Assembly: GCA_036245805.1 (NCBI GenBank)
Contig: BTRK01000004.1
Location: 40,946,907-41,010,906, forward strand
DNA length: 64,000 nucleotides
From: Pristionchus mayeri
Lineage: Eukaryota > Nematoda > Chromadorea > Rhabditida > Neodiplogasteridae
Reading direction: 5' to 3'
Part shown: one piece after another, positions 22,231 to 33,291 of the stretch
Layout of the letters: each line of letters starts with the position of its first letter
Position numbering within the stretch: position 1 is the stretch's first letter
Program-made: the position numbers and the translations under genes
The notes under the pieces: model-generated
What the model was told of the DNA's origin: nothing
Seen by the model: the letters and a program-made list of their open reading frames with translations, nothing else
Databases searched by the model: none

Positions 22231-24475
22231 GTAAGTATTGCTCACTTCACATCAAGTTAGCTTAGAAATAAAGTGTATTTGCGTGGGAGGAACGATCTCT
22301 ATCATTCTCGTATTAAAACGCATAAGACTGCAGGGGGTAAAACTCCGGAAAAATGATCGCTCTGGACTCTAACTTTCAGGATATGATCACTATGATCACT
22401 AATCGTTCCACCTGAAGTTGAAGTCGAAATTTCGATTTTGATTTTCAAAAATCGATTATTTCAAATTTTTTCGACCTCGTTTTAAACATAATTCGAAAGA
22501 ACGCAAAAAGTTGTGTTAAAATCATTATTTTCGCCAAAAACAATTTATCCTGACGTAATAAATACATTCAAATATTTTACGCAGGAGCATCTGCAGGAGC
22601 ATCTACCCATCTCAAAGTCGCGCCCACCCTCCAGTTCCGATGTATATCGTACCACATCCATCCTGCAATATGTTTATTTTATCAAAAAATGCAAATTTTC
22701 AGTGCCAAATTGAAAATATATATCACTCGTATCACGAGTCAGTGGAGATGTGCGGGAACATTTTCAAAAAAGTTGTGCCGAATATTGTTCATATTGCTGT
22801 GGTAGAATACCCTAGAAGTAAGATTTCGAATGACATAGGCCATTGGTCCCAGAGCCGGCTTTTAGAAATTTTCCGGTTTTGCAGCTGGCTATCGTGTATA
22901 TCAGCTCCCAGATGAGCTACAGATATAGCGTTTAGCTCAAAATGTGCGGAAAAGTATTTCCTACAACTTTTATGTTGTACACGAGACGTTTGGACAACAT
23001 TTAAAAAATTTATGAGTAAAAAACCCATTTTGTCAACAAATTAAAAATATTTTCTCTGGCAAGCATTGGAGCGCAGCAGAATTTTAATGCAGATTATAAA
23101 ACAACAAGTCTATCTGTATGATATACAAATATAAAAGCCAAATTCGAAGAGACTCCAACTTGGTAATTTTCACTCAAACTTTGAACTCTGAAGAAAAAGT
23201 CGAAAAATGACATTTTTCAGAACATTGATTTTTCTTCTTTAACTGTTCACAAATTGTTGTTAGAGTTAATTGAAGTATGCACAACTAATTATAAATGATA
23301 TTGCTTCGCGAAATTATTTATTTTGTCTAATTTCGAGGTGACTAGGCCTACATATGCATTACAATGTTCATTCTCGAATTAGTGTATGCTCAATAATGAG
23401 ATTTACCTACTTTACTCAACTCTAACAACAATTTGTGAACAGTTAAAGAAGAAAAGTCAACGTTCTGAAAAATGTCTTTTTTCGACTTTTCTTCAGAGTG
23501 CCAAGTTTGAGTGAAAATTACCAATTTGGAGGCTCTTCGAATTTGGCTTTTATATTTTTATATCATACACATAGACTTGTTTTTTTCTTTCGAATTATGT
23601 ATAAAACGAGGTCGAAGACTAACATTTGAAATTATCGATTTTTGTAAATCAAAATCGAAATTTCGACTTCAACTTCAGGTGGAAAGAATAGTGATGCATA
23701 GTGATCATATTCTGAAAGCTTGAGCCTTGAACGAGCATTTTTCCGGCTTTGTCTCACTACGTGACCCCTTCCCCTGTGTTCTTACGGAGAACACGTTTTA
23801 AAACTATGTCTCCGTGAGAACGGAGGGGTAGATGGTACAATCGGTAAAAGTCATCCCCTGAAGTTCCCACTCTATGGTTGGAGTGCCTATGGGTGGGATA
23901 CACTTCGGCCAAAAAATAGACCCAAAAGTTGATCTTTGAACTTTGGAATCTGAAATTTTCATAGTGATTTTATTCCTGCGCGTTACTCATCATTCGGAAG
24001 AGCATAAGAAGTTATGATATAATCCAAGTTTTCGAAGTCGTGGAGCTCATGGTATTCAGGAAAAACGAGAATACCGTGATTAGGGTCCGCAGGGTGGTTG
24101 ACAGAAATCATCAGATATTTTTGGGATTAATGTGTCCCAATGGGGGGATTATTCTTTTTGAATTAGGTCGATATCTACCATTTGAATTAAGATATGGGCC
24201 AAAATGTGGGTGAATTGAGCATAACGTGAAAGGTCCAAAAAGCGAAACGAGAGAAAGAGGGGCGGAGCCGATTTCTCAATTGTCTTTTCAATTCTCAAAA
24301 CGATCGCGTAGGGCTTCGCCAAACTCTGCAGAGGAAGAAAGATGGGCTTCCCTAGTTACTCCGGGTGAGAGACGGGGGAGGGAGTGGAGGGAGAGGGAGG
24401 AGAGGACGCGGAGAGAGTAACGAGTCATGCGCGTTTCGAAATCGAAGAGACAAAGGATGAGTTCGCAACCAAATC

Positions 24476-24705
24476 ATTCGTTCAAAGTTAATTTGGAAGC
24501 TTTTTCCATCCTCTTTCGAATGAGCCTCCGGGACCCTGGAAAATCCTTTTCTGAGTAGGCCAGCATACGAGTTTTATAGTTTTCTAAGCTAGCGCTCTCT
24601 ATAAAACTTGTATGATGACTTACTTAGAGAAGGATTTTAAAGGGTCCCATTTTAAAGGGGAGGCTCATTCAAAAGAGGATGAAAAGAGCTTCCAATCGTC
24701 GACTC
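24476..24705. repeat. Short foldback element with a tRNA-like B box at its edge
   Basis: TTGGAAGCTTTTTCCATCCTC is mirrored by GATGAAAAGAGCTTCCAA, with TTATAGTTTTCTAAGC at the centre. Just outside the right arm, AGGTTCGATTCC (about 24706-24717) is a perfect RNA polymerase III B-box match, but no tRNA fold was found around it. Confidence 0.6.
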
Positions 24706-25023
24706 AGGTTCGATTCCGCTCGATGGCATGAACAACTTTTGCGATTGAGCAAAGTAGCGAAAAATCGCGTATTAGCCCCGGCGCGCAGCGAAGGGGCAAT
24801 TTTGGCCGGGAAACGAGAAATTCCCACGGTCGGAAAGGTTCCTCAGAGGGTAGGGTATCGACTACAGTTGAAACTCAAATCCAGCATCTTTCTTTTGGGA
24901 ATCTTAATCGGGAATTTCAAGTCTCTATCATAACCGGAAGTGCCTCAGGCTGACTCCGATTTTTGTCGGTTTCGCGGCGTCAAGGATTTTTGAGTTGGTG
25001 CCGCGAGCATCGTAGAGAGACGT

Positions 25024-25112
25024 GCTATAGCTCATTCGATAGAGCGTGCACGGTTGCCCGCCTAGAGACTTTTCAAAATTGAGAAATTCCTACTGGAAAG
25101 GTTCGAAAAATG
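25024..25112 (+). other. tRNA-like sequence (degenerate)
   Basis: TATAGCTCATTCGATAGAGCG resembles a tRNA D-arm/A box, and GGTTCGAAAA about 55 nt later resembles a weak B box. No complete acceptor or anticodon stem pairing is visible. It is a tRNA-derived fragment at best. Confidence 0.3.
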
Positions 25113-25361
25113 CCTTAAAAATTCGAAATTGTGAGCCCTCGGGAAGTTCAGCCACATTTTGGGCTATACAAGCTCTCAGTGTAAAATCCAAGTTCCTACC
25201 GACCTACTGTAGACTAATATTGATACGGCGAATCCAATGAGCATAATTTCGAAAAGAATCGTTTCCATCTGTAGGTGCTGACGCGTTTCAAACATTTTCC
25301 TGCGCGAATTTATCCTGCTTCCTCCTCCTTCTCTCTCCCTCCCCGCGCCTCTCTCGGCCAG

Positions 25362-25460
25362 GTCACAGGTCGTAAACAACACGAGTCGTCTCAAGTTGTC
25401 AACAACCGTCGGGAACGAGATACAAAGTTGAAGTTAGGGCAAAACATGTACTATGTTTGA
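25362..25460 (+). CDS. Candidate terminal exon of the 10.7 kb plus-strand gene
   Basis: A long pyrimidine tract and CGGCCAG acceptor precede 33 in-phase codons ending in TGA at 25458-25460 (VTGRKQHESSQVVNNRRERD, then KLKLGQNMYYV). The entry phase (0) agrees with the donor at 22230. If correct, the plus-strand gene spans about 14.7 kb and encodes about 226 residues. No domain is recognised. Confidence 0.3.
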   Translation, partial: VTGRKQHESSQVVNNRRERDTKLKLGQNMYYV

Positions 25461-25709
25461 AATCCGCGTGCTAAATTACACATGTCGTCATGATTTGTTG
25501 GGGTCGAACGGGCACTTTCGGATTTGTATCCTCTGGGTGTGGAAAGGGAGGAGGAGGAGGGAATTGATAGCTTCTCATCTGTGACACTATAGCCCACAGT
25601 GAAAATACAAATTAATTAGAGATTCCTCTCCCTATCCATTCAATGTACTACGTAGAACACGCTAATCACGAAAACAAATTAATCGCTCCGCGACAATAAA
25701 GTCCCGAGA

Positions 25710-26122
25710 TCCACCTTCCGTGGGAAGGTGGCGTATCCTGGCTTTGCAAGCAAAGTCAACAACTGAGTGAATTTTGGCAAAATATCAATTCAATAAAAGG
25801 AGTGAGATCCTATTACACAAAACAATCAGTTCAATACGGGATCAACAGCCAAAATTATGTCACTATTTTTGACAATCTCAATTACAATGTTATAATAAAT
25901 GTTATAAAAGGAATTTTAAAAAGGAAAGTATTCAGATTTCTTAGTGAAACTTGAAAAAATAGTGAGTGGATTTTGGCTGTTGATCCCGTGACTTGTATTG
26001 AACTGATTGTTTTGTGTAATAGGATCTCACTCCTTTTATAGAATTGATATTTTGCCAAAATTCACTCAGTTGTTGACTTTGCTTGCAAAGATATGATACG
26101 CCACCTTCCCACGGAAGGTGGA
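25710..26122. repeat. Foldback element, nearly perfect arms
   Basis: Arms of about 145 bp begin ATCCACCTTCCGTGGGAAGG and end CCTTCCCACGGAAGGTGGAT. Internal words AAGTCAACAACTGAGTGAAT and GGATCAACAGCCAAAAT are mirrored. A unique AT-rich centre spans about 25855-25970. The ends also contain a small inner palindrome (CCACCTTCC ... GGAAGGTGG). Confidence 0.8.
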
Positions 26123-26970
26123 TTTGAATGCATTTACCGCGTCAGGATAAATTATTTTTGGCGATAATAATGATTTTTAAGTAACTTTTTGCGCTTTTTC
26201 GAATTATCTATAAAACGGAGTCGAAATCTAACATTTCAAATTATCGATTTTTGTAGATCAAAATCGAAATTTCGGCTTCAACTTCAGGTGGAAGGATTAG
26301 TGATGCCTAGTGATCATATTCTGAAAGTTAGAGTCCTAAGCGATAATTTTTCCGGAGTTGTGCCATACCCCCTGCAGTCTTATGGAGAATGCGTTTCAAA
26401 CTAACGGACTCATGGCTTGGATACAGTTCTTTCAGTGTGAAAAATCATAGTCATATGAGCCCGTTTGCCTAAGAATCGAGCAAGACTCGGCACAGCCAAA
26501 AAATGTCGATTATCTAAAAGTCTGTGTTTTGGGGTAATCGAATGTGCTGAAATGGGCACATTCATTTTGCCCCCAGAGTCTTCGTTGGTTCCAGACGTCG
26601 TCACGTCGAAACCACTTTTCTGAGTACATCGCCCCTCCGGAAAGTGCTAAAATTAGTCGACTAAGGTTTCCGGGGTAGAATTTCATGTCCAAAAGCTATG
26701 GGATTTTCGAATACCAACGGTAGCAACGCATAGCATCCGCAACCCAAACATTGTGGAAGGCATGGCTGGCCCGACGATGCTTTTCCCCCGAACAACAAAT
26801 CAATCGATTACCGTAGACCCTAAAAGTCAACTCGGTCGGATCTTTTTCCGTGGGCAACCTATTTCGCAATCCTTTATGACTTTTTGAAAAAGCGGCTTAT
26901 TTAAAATGTTTGTTTGGTAAATCATGTCTGTCCTTGAGTTCAATTTTTTAAAACATATTTCAAGATTTTA

Positions 26971-27038
26971 TCATGGCCATGTGGCCAACGGGATGGACTG
27001 GAAAACGAAAAGTTGGGGGTTCGATGCCTGTCACCGTC
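26971..27038 (+). repeat. tRNA-derived (SINE-like) unit, copy 1
   Basis: TGGCCATGTGGCCAACGGG resembles a class II tRNA D-arm (A box) and GGGGGTTCGATGCC is a B box, at normal tRNA spacing. The acceptor stem does not pair, so it is not a functional tRNA. Relatives are at 27868, 28128 (-), 28501 (-) and 29214 (-). The flank TTTTGACGG...CG and AAAACGTTTT-like tails recur, supporting a SINE-like family. Confidence 0.55.
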
Positions 27039-28127
27039 AAAATGTTTTGCCACGTTTCGAAAAGATTGGGCATGTTTAGCAAAAAACCATATACTTGCGG
27101 TAGGCTACCGTAACCGAAAGCTACCGTATACAGTGGCGTTGGGTTAGACGCTGGGTCAGATTCATGATTTCGTCGGCGCATCGATGAAAAAGCCAATACT
27201 GTAATGGTACCGAAATCAAAAGGTATCGTATACCGTGGCGCTAGGTCAGATGCTGGGTCTGTTTATTAATTTCTTCGGCGGATCGATGTTAACCTTCACT
27301 ACTGTGCTCCTATCGTATCCATAAACTACCGCATACCGTAGCATTGGGTCAGATGCTGGGTAAGAATCATGATTTCGTTGGCGGATCGATGTAAAACTTC
27401 AATACTGTGCTCCTATCGCAACCATAAGCTACCGTATTCCGTGGCGTTGGGTCGGACCCTAGGTCAGAATTATGACTTCGTCGTAAAATTAATACAAAAA
27501 AATGCTATGGTAAAGACGTAGTTCCCCGCTAGTTGCTGCGTTACCATAACCCGATAGCCTTTTCGACCTCGACATCCAAAAAAACTGTGTTATTATATCC
27601 GTCTGTTCAACTCGCGTCATTTCCGCGAGAACCGTGCGCATTATCCACAATACAAAAGTGTGTTTACACTTCAGTGGCTTGGCTAAAAAACGGAAAAAAA
27701 TCAGGACCGATCGATTACCGTACATCCCAAAAGTCCGGTGGGGCAACTAATTTTTCGTTGGAGCGACTTCATCACTTTTTCAAAAAGGCAGGAATTAAAT
27801 TGTTTTTGGTAAATAATGACCGTTCTAATATTTAAATCTTTTTGAATATACTTTTGTAATTTTATCATGGCCGAATGGCTAACGCATTGTTCTGGCATTG
27901 TTGGGAGAAATAGTTTACGATTATGGTAGGCTAAAATTTGCGCTGGGTGAGATAATCGGTACCATTACAGTATTGGCTTTTTCATCGATGCGCCGACGAA
28001 ATCATGAATCTGACCCAGCGTCTAACCCAACGCCACTGTATACGGTAGCTTTCGGTTACGGTAGCCTACCGCAAGTATATGGTTTTTTGCTAAACATGCC
28101 CAATCTTTTCGAAACGTGGCAAAACAT

Positions 28128-28196
28128 TTTGACGGTGACAGGCATCGAACCCCCAACTTTTCGTTTTCCAGTCCATCCCGTTGGCCACATGGCCAT
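28128..28196 (-). repeat. tRNA-derived (SINE-like) unit, copy 2
   Basis: Mirror image of the unit at 26971-27038 in the other arm of the large inverted repeat, with the same A and B boxes on the minus strand. Confidence 0.55.
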
Positions 28197-28500
28197 GATA
28201 AAATCTTGAAATATGTTTTAAAAAATTGAACTCAAGGACAGACATGATTTACCAAACAAACATTTTAAATAAGCCGCTTTTTCAAAAAGTCATAAAGGAT
28301 TGCGAAATAGGTTGCCCACGGAAAAAGATCCGACCGAGTTGACTTTTAGGGTCTACGGTAATCGATTGATTTGTTGTTCGGGGGAAAAGCATCGTCGGGC
28401 CAGCCATGCCTTCCACAATGTTTGGGTTGCGGATGCTATGCGTTGCTACCGTTGGTATTCGAAAATCCCATAGCTTTTGGAAGATTGGCAAGACGTTTTG

Positions 28501-28568
28501 ACGACGGAGGGCATCGAACCCCCAATTTTGTGTTTGCCAGTCCATCGCATTAGCCATTCGGCCATGAT
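28501..28568 (-). repeat. tRNA-derived (SINE-like) unit, copy 3
   Basis: Minus strand: ATGGCCGAATGGCTAATGCG (A box) and GGGGGTTCGATGCC (B box). It differs from copies 1 and 2 at several sites, so it is an independent, older copy. Confidence 0.55.
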
Positions 28569-29213
28569 AAAAAATAAAATATGTTAAATTTTTAAATTTG
28601 AGATGCATATGATTTACAAAAGAAACAAAAGTCATGAAGTCGCTCCAACGAAAATTAGTTGCCCCACCGGACTTTTGCAGTGTACGGTAACCGATCGATC
28701 TAGGTTTTTGCCGTTTTCTTTAGCCAAGCTGCTGAAGCTTAAACGCACTTTTGGGTTGTGGAAAATGCGCACGGTTTTCACAGAAATTGCGCAAGTTGAA
28801 CAGACGGACACACAGGAAAGGTTTTCTAAAAGTTCTGAAAAATTTCCCGAGCGGACCAAAGCTGGACTTGTGTCTGCTGAGCATGTGCGCAGATGCCGCT
28901 CCCAGCGCCCCCACTTCCACACCCCCACAATCCCTCCAGCAAAAAAGGCTTACGGATTACTGGCAATGTAGCAACTAGCGGGGAACTACGTTTTGTTACA
29001 GGCGTGGAACTACGCTTATGGGTTTCAAAAAACGGACTCATGACTTGGATACAATTCTGTAAATATTAGAAAAAAAGTTCCAAATTCGATAGTCAAATGT
29101 GTGACTCAGCGAAAAATACCTGAAAAAAAACCCAGCGCTATTATTGACCTATCGTAATCATAAATTATTTTTCCCACCATTCATAAGCTTTTTCGAAGCG
29201 TGGTAAATCGTTT

Positions 29214-29283
29214 TGACGACGGCGGGCATCGAACCCCCAACTTCGTCTTTGCCAGCTGATCGCGTTAACCACTCGGCCACGAT
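29214..29283 (-). repeat. tRNA-derived (SINE-like) unit, copy 4 (best preserved)
   Basis: Minus strand: GTGGCCGAGTGGTTAACGCG is an excellent class II (Ser/Leu-type) D-arm, and GGGGGTTCGATGCCCGCC gives a T-arm with one mismatch. The would-be acceptor strands (TGTATCG and CGTCGTC) do not pair, and there is no class II variable arm. I therefore call it tRNA-derived, not a tRNA gene. Confidence 0.6.
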
Positions 29284-29768
29284 ACAATTACAAAAGTATT
29301 TCCATTTTTTTTGAATAATAGGATAGACACTATTTACAAAAGCAACAACTTAATTGCTGCGTTTTTTGAAAAAGTCATGAATTCGCAACTTGGAAAATTA
29401 GTTGTCCAATCGTACTTTTGGGGAGTACGGTAATCGATTGATTCGAGATCTGGGTGTATAGTTGCCGCGGCCAAGCAAGTCGATCAGCACTATTGGATTG
29501 TGGATACAGCACAATGGTTTTGTTGAGAAATGAGTAGCTACCGTACCGAACAGACGGAATCACGGACGTTTTTTCGGCGTCCTGAAAATTTTACCGATGG
29601 GATAAAAGCTGGACTTGTGTCTGCTGGGCATGTGCCCCGTTGCGGCTCCCAGCGCTCCCACAAAACCCACAGCAAAAAAGCTTACGGGATACGGATAATG
29701 TAGCAAAGCATTGAAATAGCAATTTTGTTCTGACAAATTCATAGCATACACGCCCATTATTCGTAACG

Positions 29769-30072
29769 ATGTGGGTGATGCTCCTAATACAGGATCTCAC
29801 TGTTGGCCCATACGTCCGAGGACCCGTCCATGAATTCCGATGCCAGTGCACGGTGAGCGAAAGAAATGAGCGACAAACTCAAGCTGTCATGTTCTAAGCT
29901 GTTCTCGTTCGTCCGTGGACCGCTGAAGCGCTGTCTCGCGGAGAATCCCAACGTCAACACGCTCGTCTTCTGCCTCCAGACACACTCCGCCGTCTCAGAC
30001 GGAGAGACATTCATAACTCCCGGAGATTCACGATCGTGCCCGGAGGCAAGACATTCACTGTTTTTTCGTTAA
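29769..30072 (+). CDS. Small protein of a two-member family, copy 1
   Basis: Two readings are possible. First, one exon from ATG 29769 (MWVMLLIQ, a short hydrophobic start, then VGPYVRGPVHEFRCQC) to 29852, then a 46-nt intron 29853-29898 (GTGAGC...TTCTAAG), then 29899-30072. Second, a separate start at 29866 (MSDKLKLSCSKLFSFVRG). Both give the same C-terminal part (NPNVNTLVFCLQTHSAV, TFITPG) and stop at 30072. The paralogue at 32747-33020 is conserved with mostly third-position changes, for example all four differences in the stretch encoding LQTHSAV. That supports real coding. No known family is recognised. It might be a small secreted protein if the first reading is right. Confidence 0.5.
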
Positions 30073-32700
30073 TCCCATAAAAACGTAAACGGACAAAACG
30101 TAAAGAGATCACAGTTCGGAGGGAATTCAACGTAGGAACTAAAATGAGGCAGAGCGGGCTCCGCCCACTCCGCTTTCGTCCCGATTTCGACTCCCTCTCC
30201 TTTGTGCTACGGCATGATTTTTCCCGACACGCTGTTAAGAGGGGATGTTCCCGCGGGGGACATTTTGGGGCGGACTCTTCCACTGGTCCCTCGATAAAAC
30301 CAATAAAAACACATTTCCTTTTTATAATTTTTCATTTTTTTAAAGAGTATAAATTTAGCAATCACTTTTTGTTGCATTAGCAAAACAATTAAAGACTCAC
30401 TCCTCCGTTTTCAATACACGATTTTTTATATAGTTTCACATAACACGTTCCTCACGATTAAAATTAAATGTATCAATCAAAAGCGCAAAATAATAATCGT
30501 TTAGTGAAAATAGTATAAAAATATCATATAAAAGAATTTAACAAATAAAAAAATAATATTAATGAAACAAATCAATTAATAGGGAAAATCAATAGCTATC
30601 GTAATCAGGTCGAAAACCGTATAGCTAACAAATAATTTTGAACGACATACCGAAATCAGGCAATTTCACTCAAAACACTATATTATTCAGGGAATCAGTT
30701 GTACTGCACATCCGGACAATAGTCTTGAATATTTTCCGGTCCCGGGGACATTTAAAAAGTCGTCGGGAAAAATCATGCCGCGTTGTGCCTCTTTCGAGGT
30801 ATTTTGGCCCATAACTCGAGTCAGAGATAATATATCGACAAACGGTAAAACGTATGACCTTATTTAGCCTCACATGAATGCATAAGACGCAAAAAATACC
30901 CTATCGTACGTGATGGAAATTTAGGACAGAATACTGTTTAATTTCCAAAAATATGACGTTTCGTGGATTATGGTGAATTTACGTTTTTCCGACTTTTCCT
31001 TTTATGCATTCTTTATTCATGTGCGTTTTTAAAACGAATGGGTTTTTACGCTGAAATATTGCAAGAAATACAATAAATGCTCGTGAAAAAAATGAAATAT
31101 TGACGAAACTAAATAGCCGCAACCGCGTTTTAGCACTACTTCGTCAATATTTCATCTTTTTTCACGATTTTATAGGTTTTTCTAGCAATATTTCAACGTA
31201 AAAAACATTTGTTTTATGAAAACGTATATCACGCGTTTTCTGAGAGAAGCGTTTTTCTGAGAGGACCATGAGGAACCAGGAGCCCCAACTTTCAGCAGCA
31301 TCCTAGCCAAATTTATTCCAGAGTATATTGGGGACGAGAAAATTTTTGTCCGTTTTTCTCAGAACCGGCTTTTAGGGAATTTCCGGTTCTGCTTCCGGCT
31401 CTGTCATAGTTTAGCTCCCAGGTGAGCTAGAGAGCTGGCAAAGAGCTCAAAATGCGCGGAAAATTATTTTTTTATTTTCCCTATTAACCACTTTTTGAGC
31501 ACAGATTCGAGTGCTACTATATAGATTTAGTTTAGTGCAACTCAGAGGTCTAAACCCGTGGTATTTTGAGTTATATGGCCGGAAATCTCAAAAAGTACCG
31601 AAAGCATGACATTGATATCGAGAAATATACATGCTTACCATCTCTATTTCCCATTATTTTGTGATTTTACAATTTTTATAACTCATTATCATACAATGGC
31701 GAAGAAACAACCTGCAAAAAACTCAATTCTGAAATTTCGATTTTTCATGACTCGAAAAATCGAAAAATTTCGACTTTTCTATTTTTTATATGTTTGCACT
31801 AATTTGAGTTCTATTGGGTCTCCTAAATGCATCTGAAGGTCTTTTGATTAGAAATGAGGCTAGCTACTGTAGTTTCAGATCAGAATTGCAAATTATCGAA
31901 TTTCGAAGGTGAGAATCAGTTTAGGTCAATGCAACAGCCGAATTTTGACTGGAATTGATCCAAATATCACCAGATACACTTAGGCGACCCAATAGGAGTC
32001 AACATAGTGCAAAAATATGAAAAATACAGGGTGGCTGATAAATATTGTTCCTCTCATTTCTAATTGTATTTCGCGAAACAGCTATCGCCGAATTTCCATG
32101 TTCCATATAAACATATGTCAATATATTACATTTAACTTATTAGAAGTAGACTTCAAACTATCGCCGCCAGCGTTGGGCAACTATGCCTGGATCTTTTGGC
32201 GAAATATAGTATCGATATGGATACTATGATTAAGCAGGGAAACACAGATGAAAAGGCATAGTCGTGCCAACATTAGAATTCGTGACCTAGTGGTCTAATT
32301 GTAAGGCGCTGTAAATTTAAACCCATGGTATGGTGGGGCCTCGAGCGATCCGAAAAATGGGAGCCTTGCGAGCGAAGCATTATTATAACTCCAAAATTCC
32401 TACGGAAAAATCTGCGCTGCTTGGACTTGATGTGTGTTCCGCCAATGCAGAAAAAACAATTTTGTCCCTCATTTGATTTGGAATTATTTTACCTACGGCC
32501 AGTAACTCTTGAACTTTCTGATTTTCGTTAAATTTAGCTGAAATAAAATAATTTGAGATGCGTATGATAAAAACCCAAATTTAAATAGTATTTGCAAAAT
32601 TTAGTATCAACTCAGCGAAAATTATTTCTTATTATTATTTATTATTTCTTATTATTACTTATTTCGATATACAAAATTTAAAGTTTAAATTTTGCCTGCA
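30073..32700. other. Intergenic region, mostly unrecognised
   Basis: AT-rich DNA without a supported gene. It contains a small palindrome at 31078-31178 (CTCGTGAAAAAAATGAAATA mirrored), a fragment of repeat family R1 at 31358-31470 (GGCTTTTAGGGAATTTCCGG ... CTCAAAATGCGCGG), a degenerate tRNA-like A box at about 32290-32312 (CTAGTGGTCTAATTGTAAGGC), and low-complexity TTATTATT DNA near 32625-32665. Open frames at 30144-30380 and 31606-31836 lack supporting features. Confidence 0.4.
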
Positions 32701-32746
32701 ACAGAACGTATTAAATTCATGGCCTACACGTCCATTATTCATAACG

Positions 32747-33020
32747 ATGTGGGTGATTCTCCTATTACAGGACAACTACTGTGGTGCATTCATCCGTGGA
32801 CCATCACATGAGTTCTACTGCCGTTGCCAGGTGAGCGGTAGAAATGAGCGACAAACTCAAACGGTCATGTGCTCAGCTCATGGCATTCATCCGCGGAGAG
32901 CTAAAGCGAAGCGTCAAAGCCAACCCGCAAGTCAAGCTTCTGCTCTTCGTCCTCCAGACGCACTCGGCAGTGTGCAAGGGAGTCACGTTCATAACTCCTT
33001 GCTGTCCAAAGTGCTTCTAG
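32747..33020 (+). CDS. Small protein of a two-member family, copy 2
   Basis: Paralogue of 29769-30072. The spliced reading is 32747-32830 (MWVILLLQDNYCGAFIRGPS, then HEFYCRCQ), a 46-nt intron 32831-32876 (GTGAGC...GTGCTCAG), then 32877-33020 (LMAFIRGELKRSVKANPQVK, then LQTHSAV, TFITPCCPKCF), ending TAG. The unspliced alternative starts at 32844 (MSDKLKRSCAQL) and gives 58 residues. Both introns would be in phase 0 at the same place. Several cysteines and a short hydrophobic start fit a small secreted protein. The 46-nt segment is as conserved as its surroundings, which favours coding over intron, so the start is unresolved. Confidence 0.5.
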
Positions 33021-33080
33021 GGAACATTACGTTTCGCGACCGTACCAATTACCGACCCCGGAGGGATAGAGGGCTTGGTC

Positions 33081-33148
33081 TACCCAGGCGGGGGGATCGA
33101 ACTCAGGACCCTTGTATGACAAGCGGCGCCCACACCACTGCGCCACCA
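33081..33148 (-). repeat. tRNA-Met-like SINE head
   Basis: On the minus strand GGTGGCGCAGTGGTGTGGGC is an A box, GAGTTCGATCC a B box, and a 7-nt loop GTCATAC places CAT at the anticodon position, recalling elongator tRNA-Met. The anticodon stem is short and the acceptor ends do not pair. It probably marks a tRNA-derived SINE inserted between the small-protein locus and the orphan F-box exon. Confidence 0.5.
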
Positions 33149-33291
33149 CCACCTTCCAACAATCTATCGAAAAATAATGAATTTGCCATGTCTAACACAA
33201 TGCATGCAAAATGGCATTCTGTACGGTGAGTAAGCGCGAGGCATGGAGAGAATGAGTGAGTGGCCAGCTTTTAGGCAATAAAGGGACTCAC

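Larger units (their letters stand above)
22310..26400. repeat. Nested inverted-repeat cluster
   Basis: Outer arms of about 270 bp lie at 22310-22585 and 26120-26400 (CGAAATTTCG with ACTTCAACTTCAGGTGGAA, TTTATCCTGACG and its reverse, CTGCAG-GGGGT). A third, closer copy of the arm is at 23570-23730. Inside are an R1-family block (22725-23200), a palindrome around 23215-23470 (ACTGTTCACAAATTGTTGTTAGA and reverse), and the separate palindromes at 24476 and 25710. It appears to be repeated insertion of foldbacks into foldbacks. Confidence 0.6.
26690..28465. repeat. Inverted repeat with about 520-bp near-identical arms
   Basis: 26693-27215 and 27955-28462 are reverse complements with essentially no differences by eye. 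The same 78-codon frame can be read identically from both arms, at 26960-27196 (-) and on the opposite strand to 28209. Each arm carries a tRNA-like unit with A and B boxes. The unique centre contains three tandem-like GCTACCGTATTCCGTGGCG units (27210-27480) and a further inverted relation between 27490-27790 and 28630-28990. No credible gene lies inside. Confidence 0.85.

Noticed and set aside
24226..24420. A 64-codon charged frame (R/E-rich)
   Set aside because: Purine-rich low-complexity DNA gives such frames easily. No splice or homology support.
26960..28209. Identical 78-100 codon frames in each arm of the large inverted repeat
   Set aside because: The identity follows from arm symmetry, and the frame includes a tRNA-like unit. 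No start context, splice site or domain.
29214..29283. A functional tRNA gene on the minus strand
   Set aside because: A and B boxes are excellent, but the acceptor strands do not pair and the class II variable arm is missing.
32747..33229. A 160-codon plus-strand frame extending past the small-protein locus
   Set aside because: After position about 32830 the frame disagrees with the paralogue and runs into the tRNA-Met-like SINE head. The shorter models 32747-33020 are better supported.
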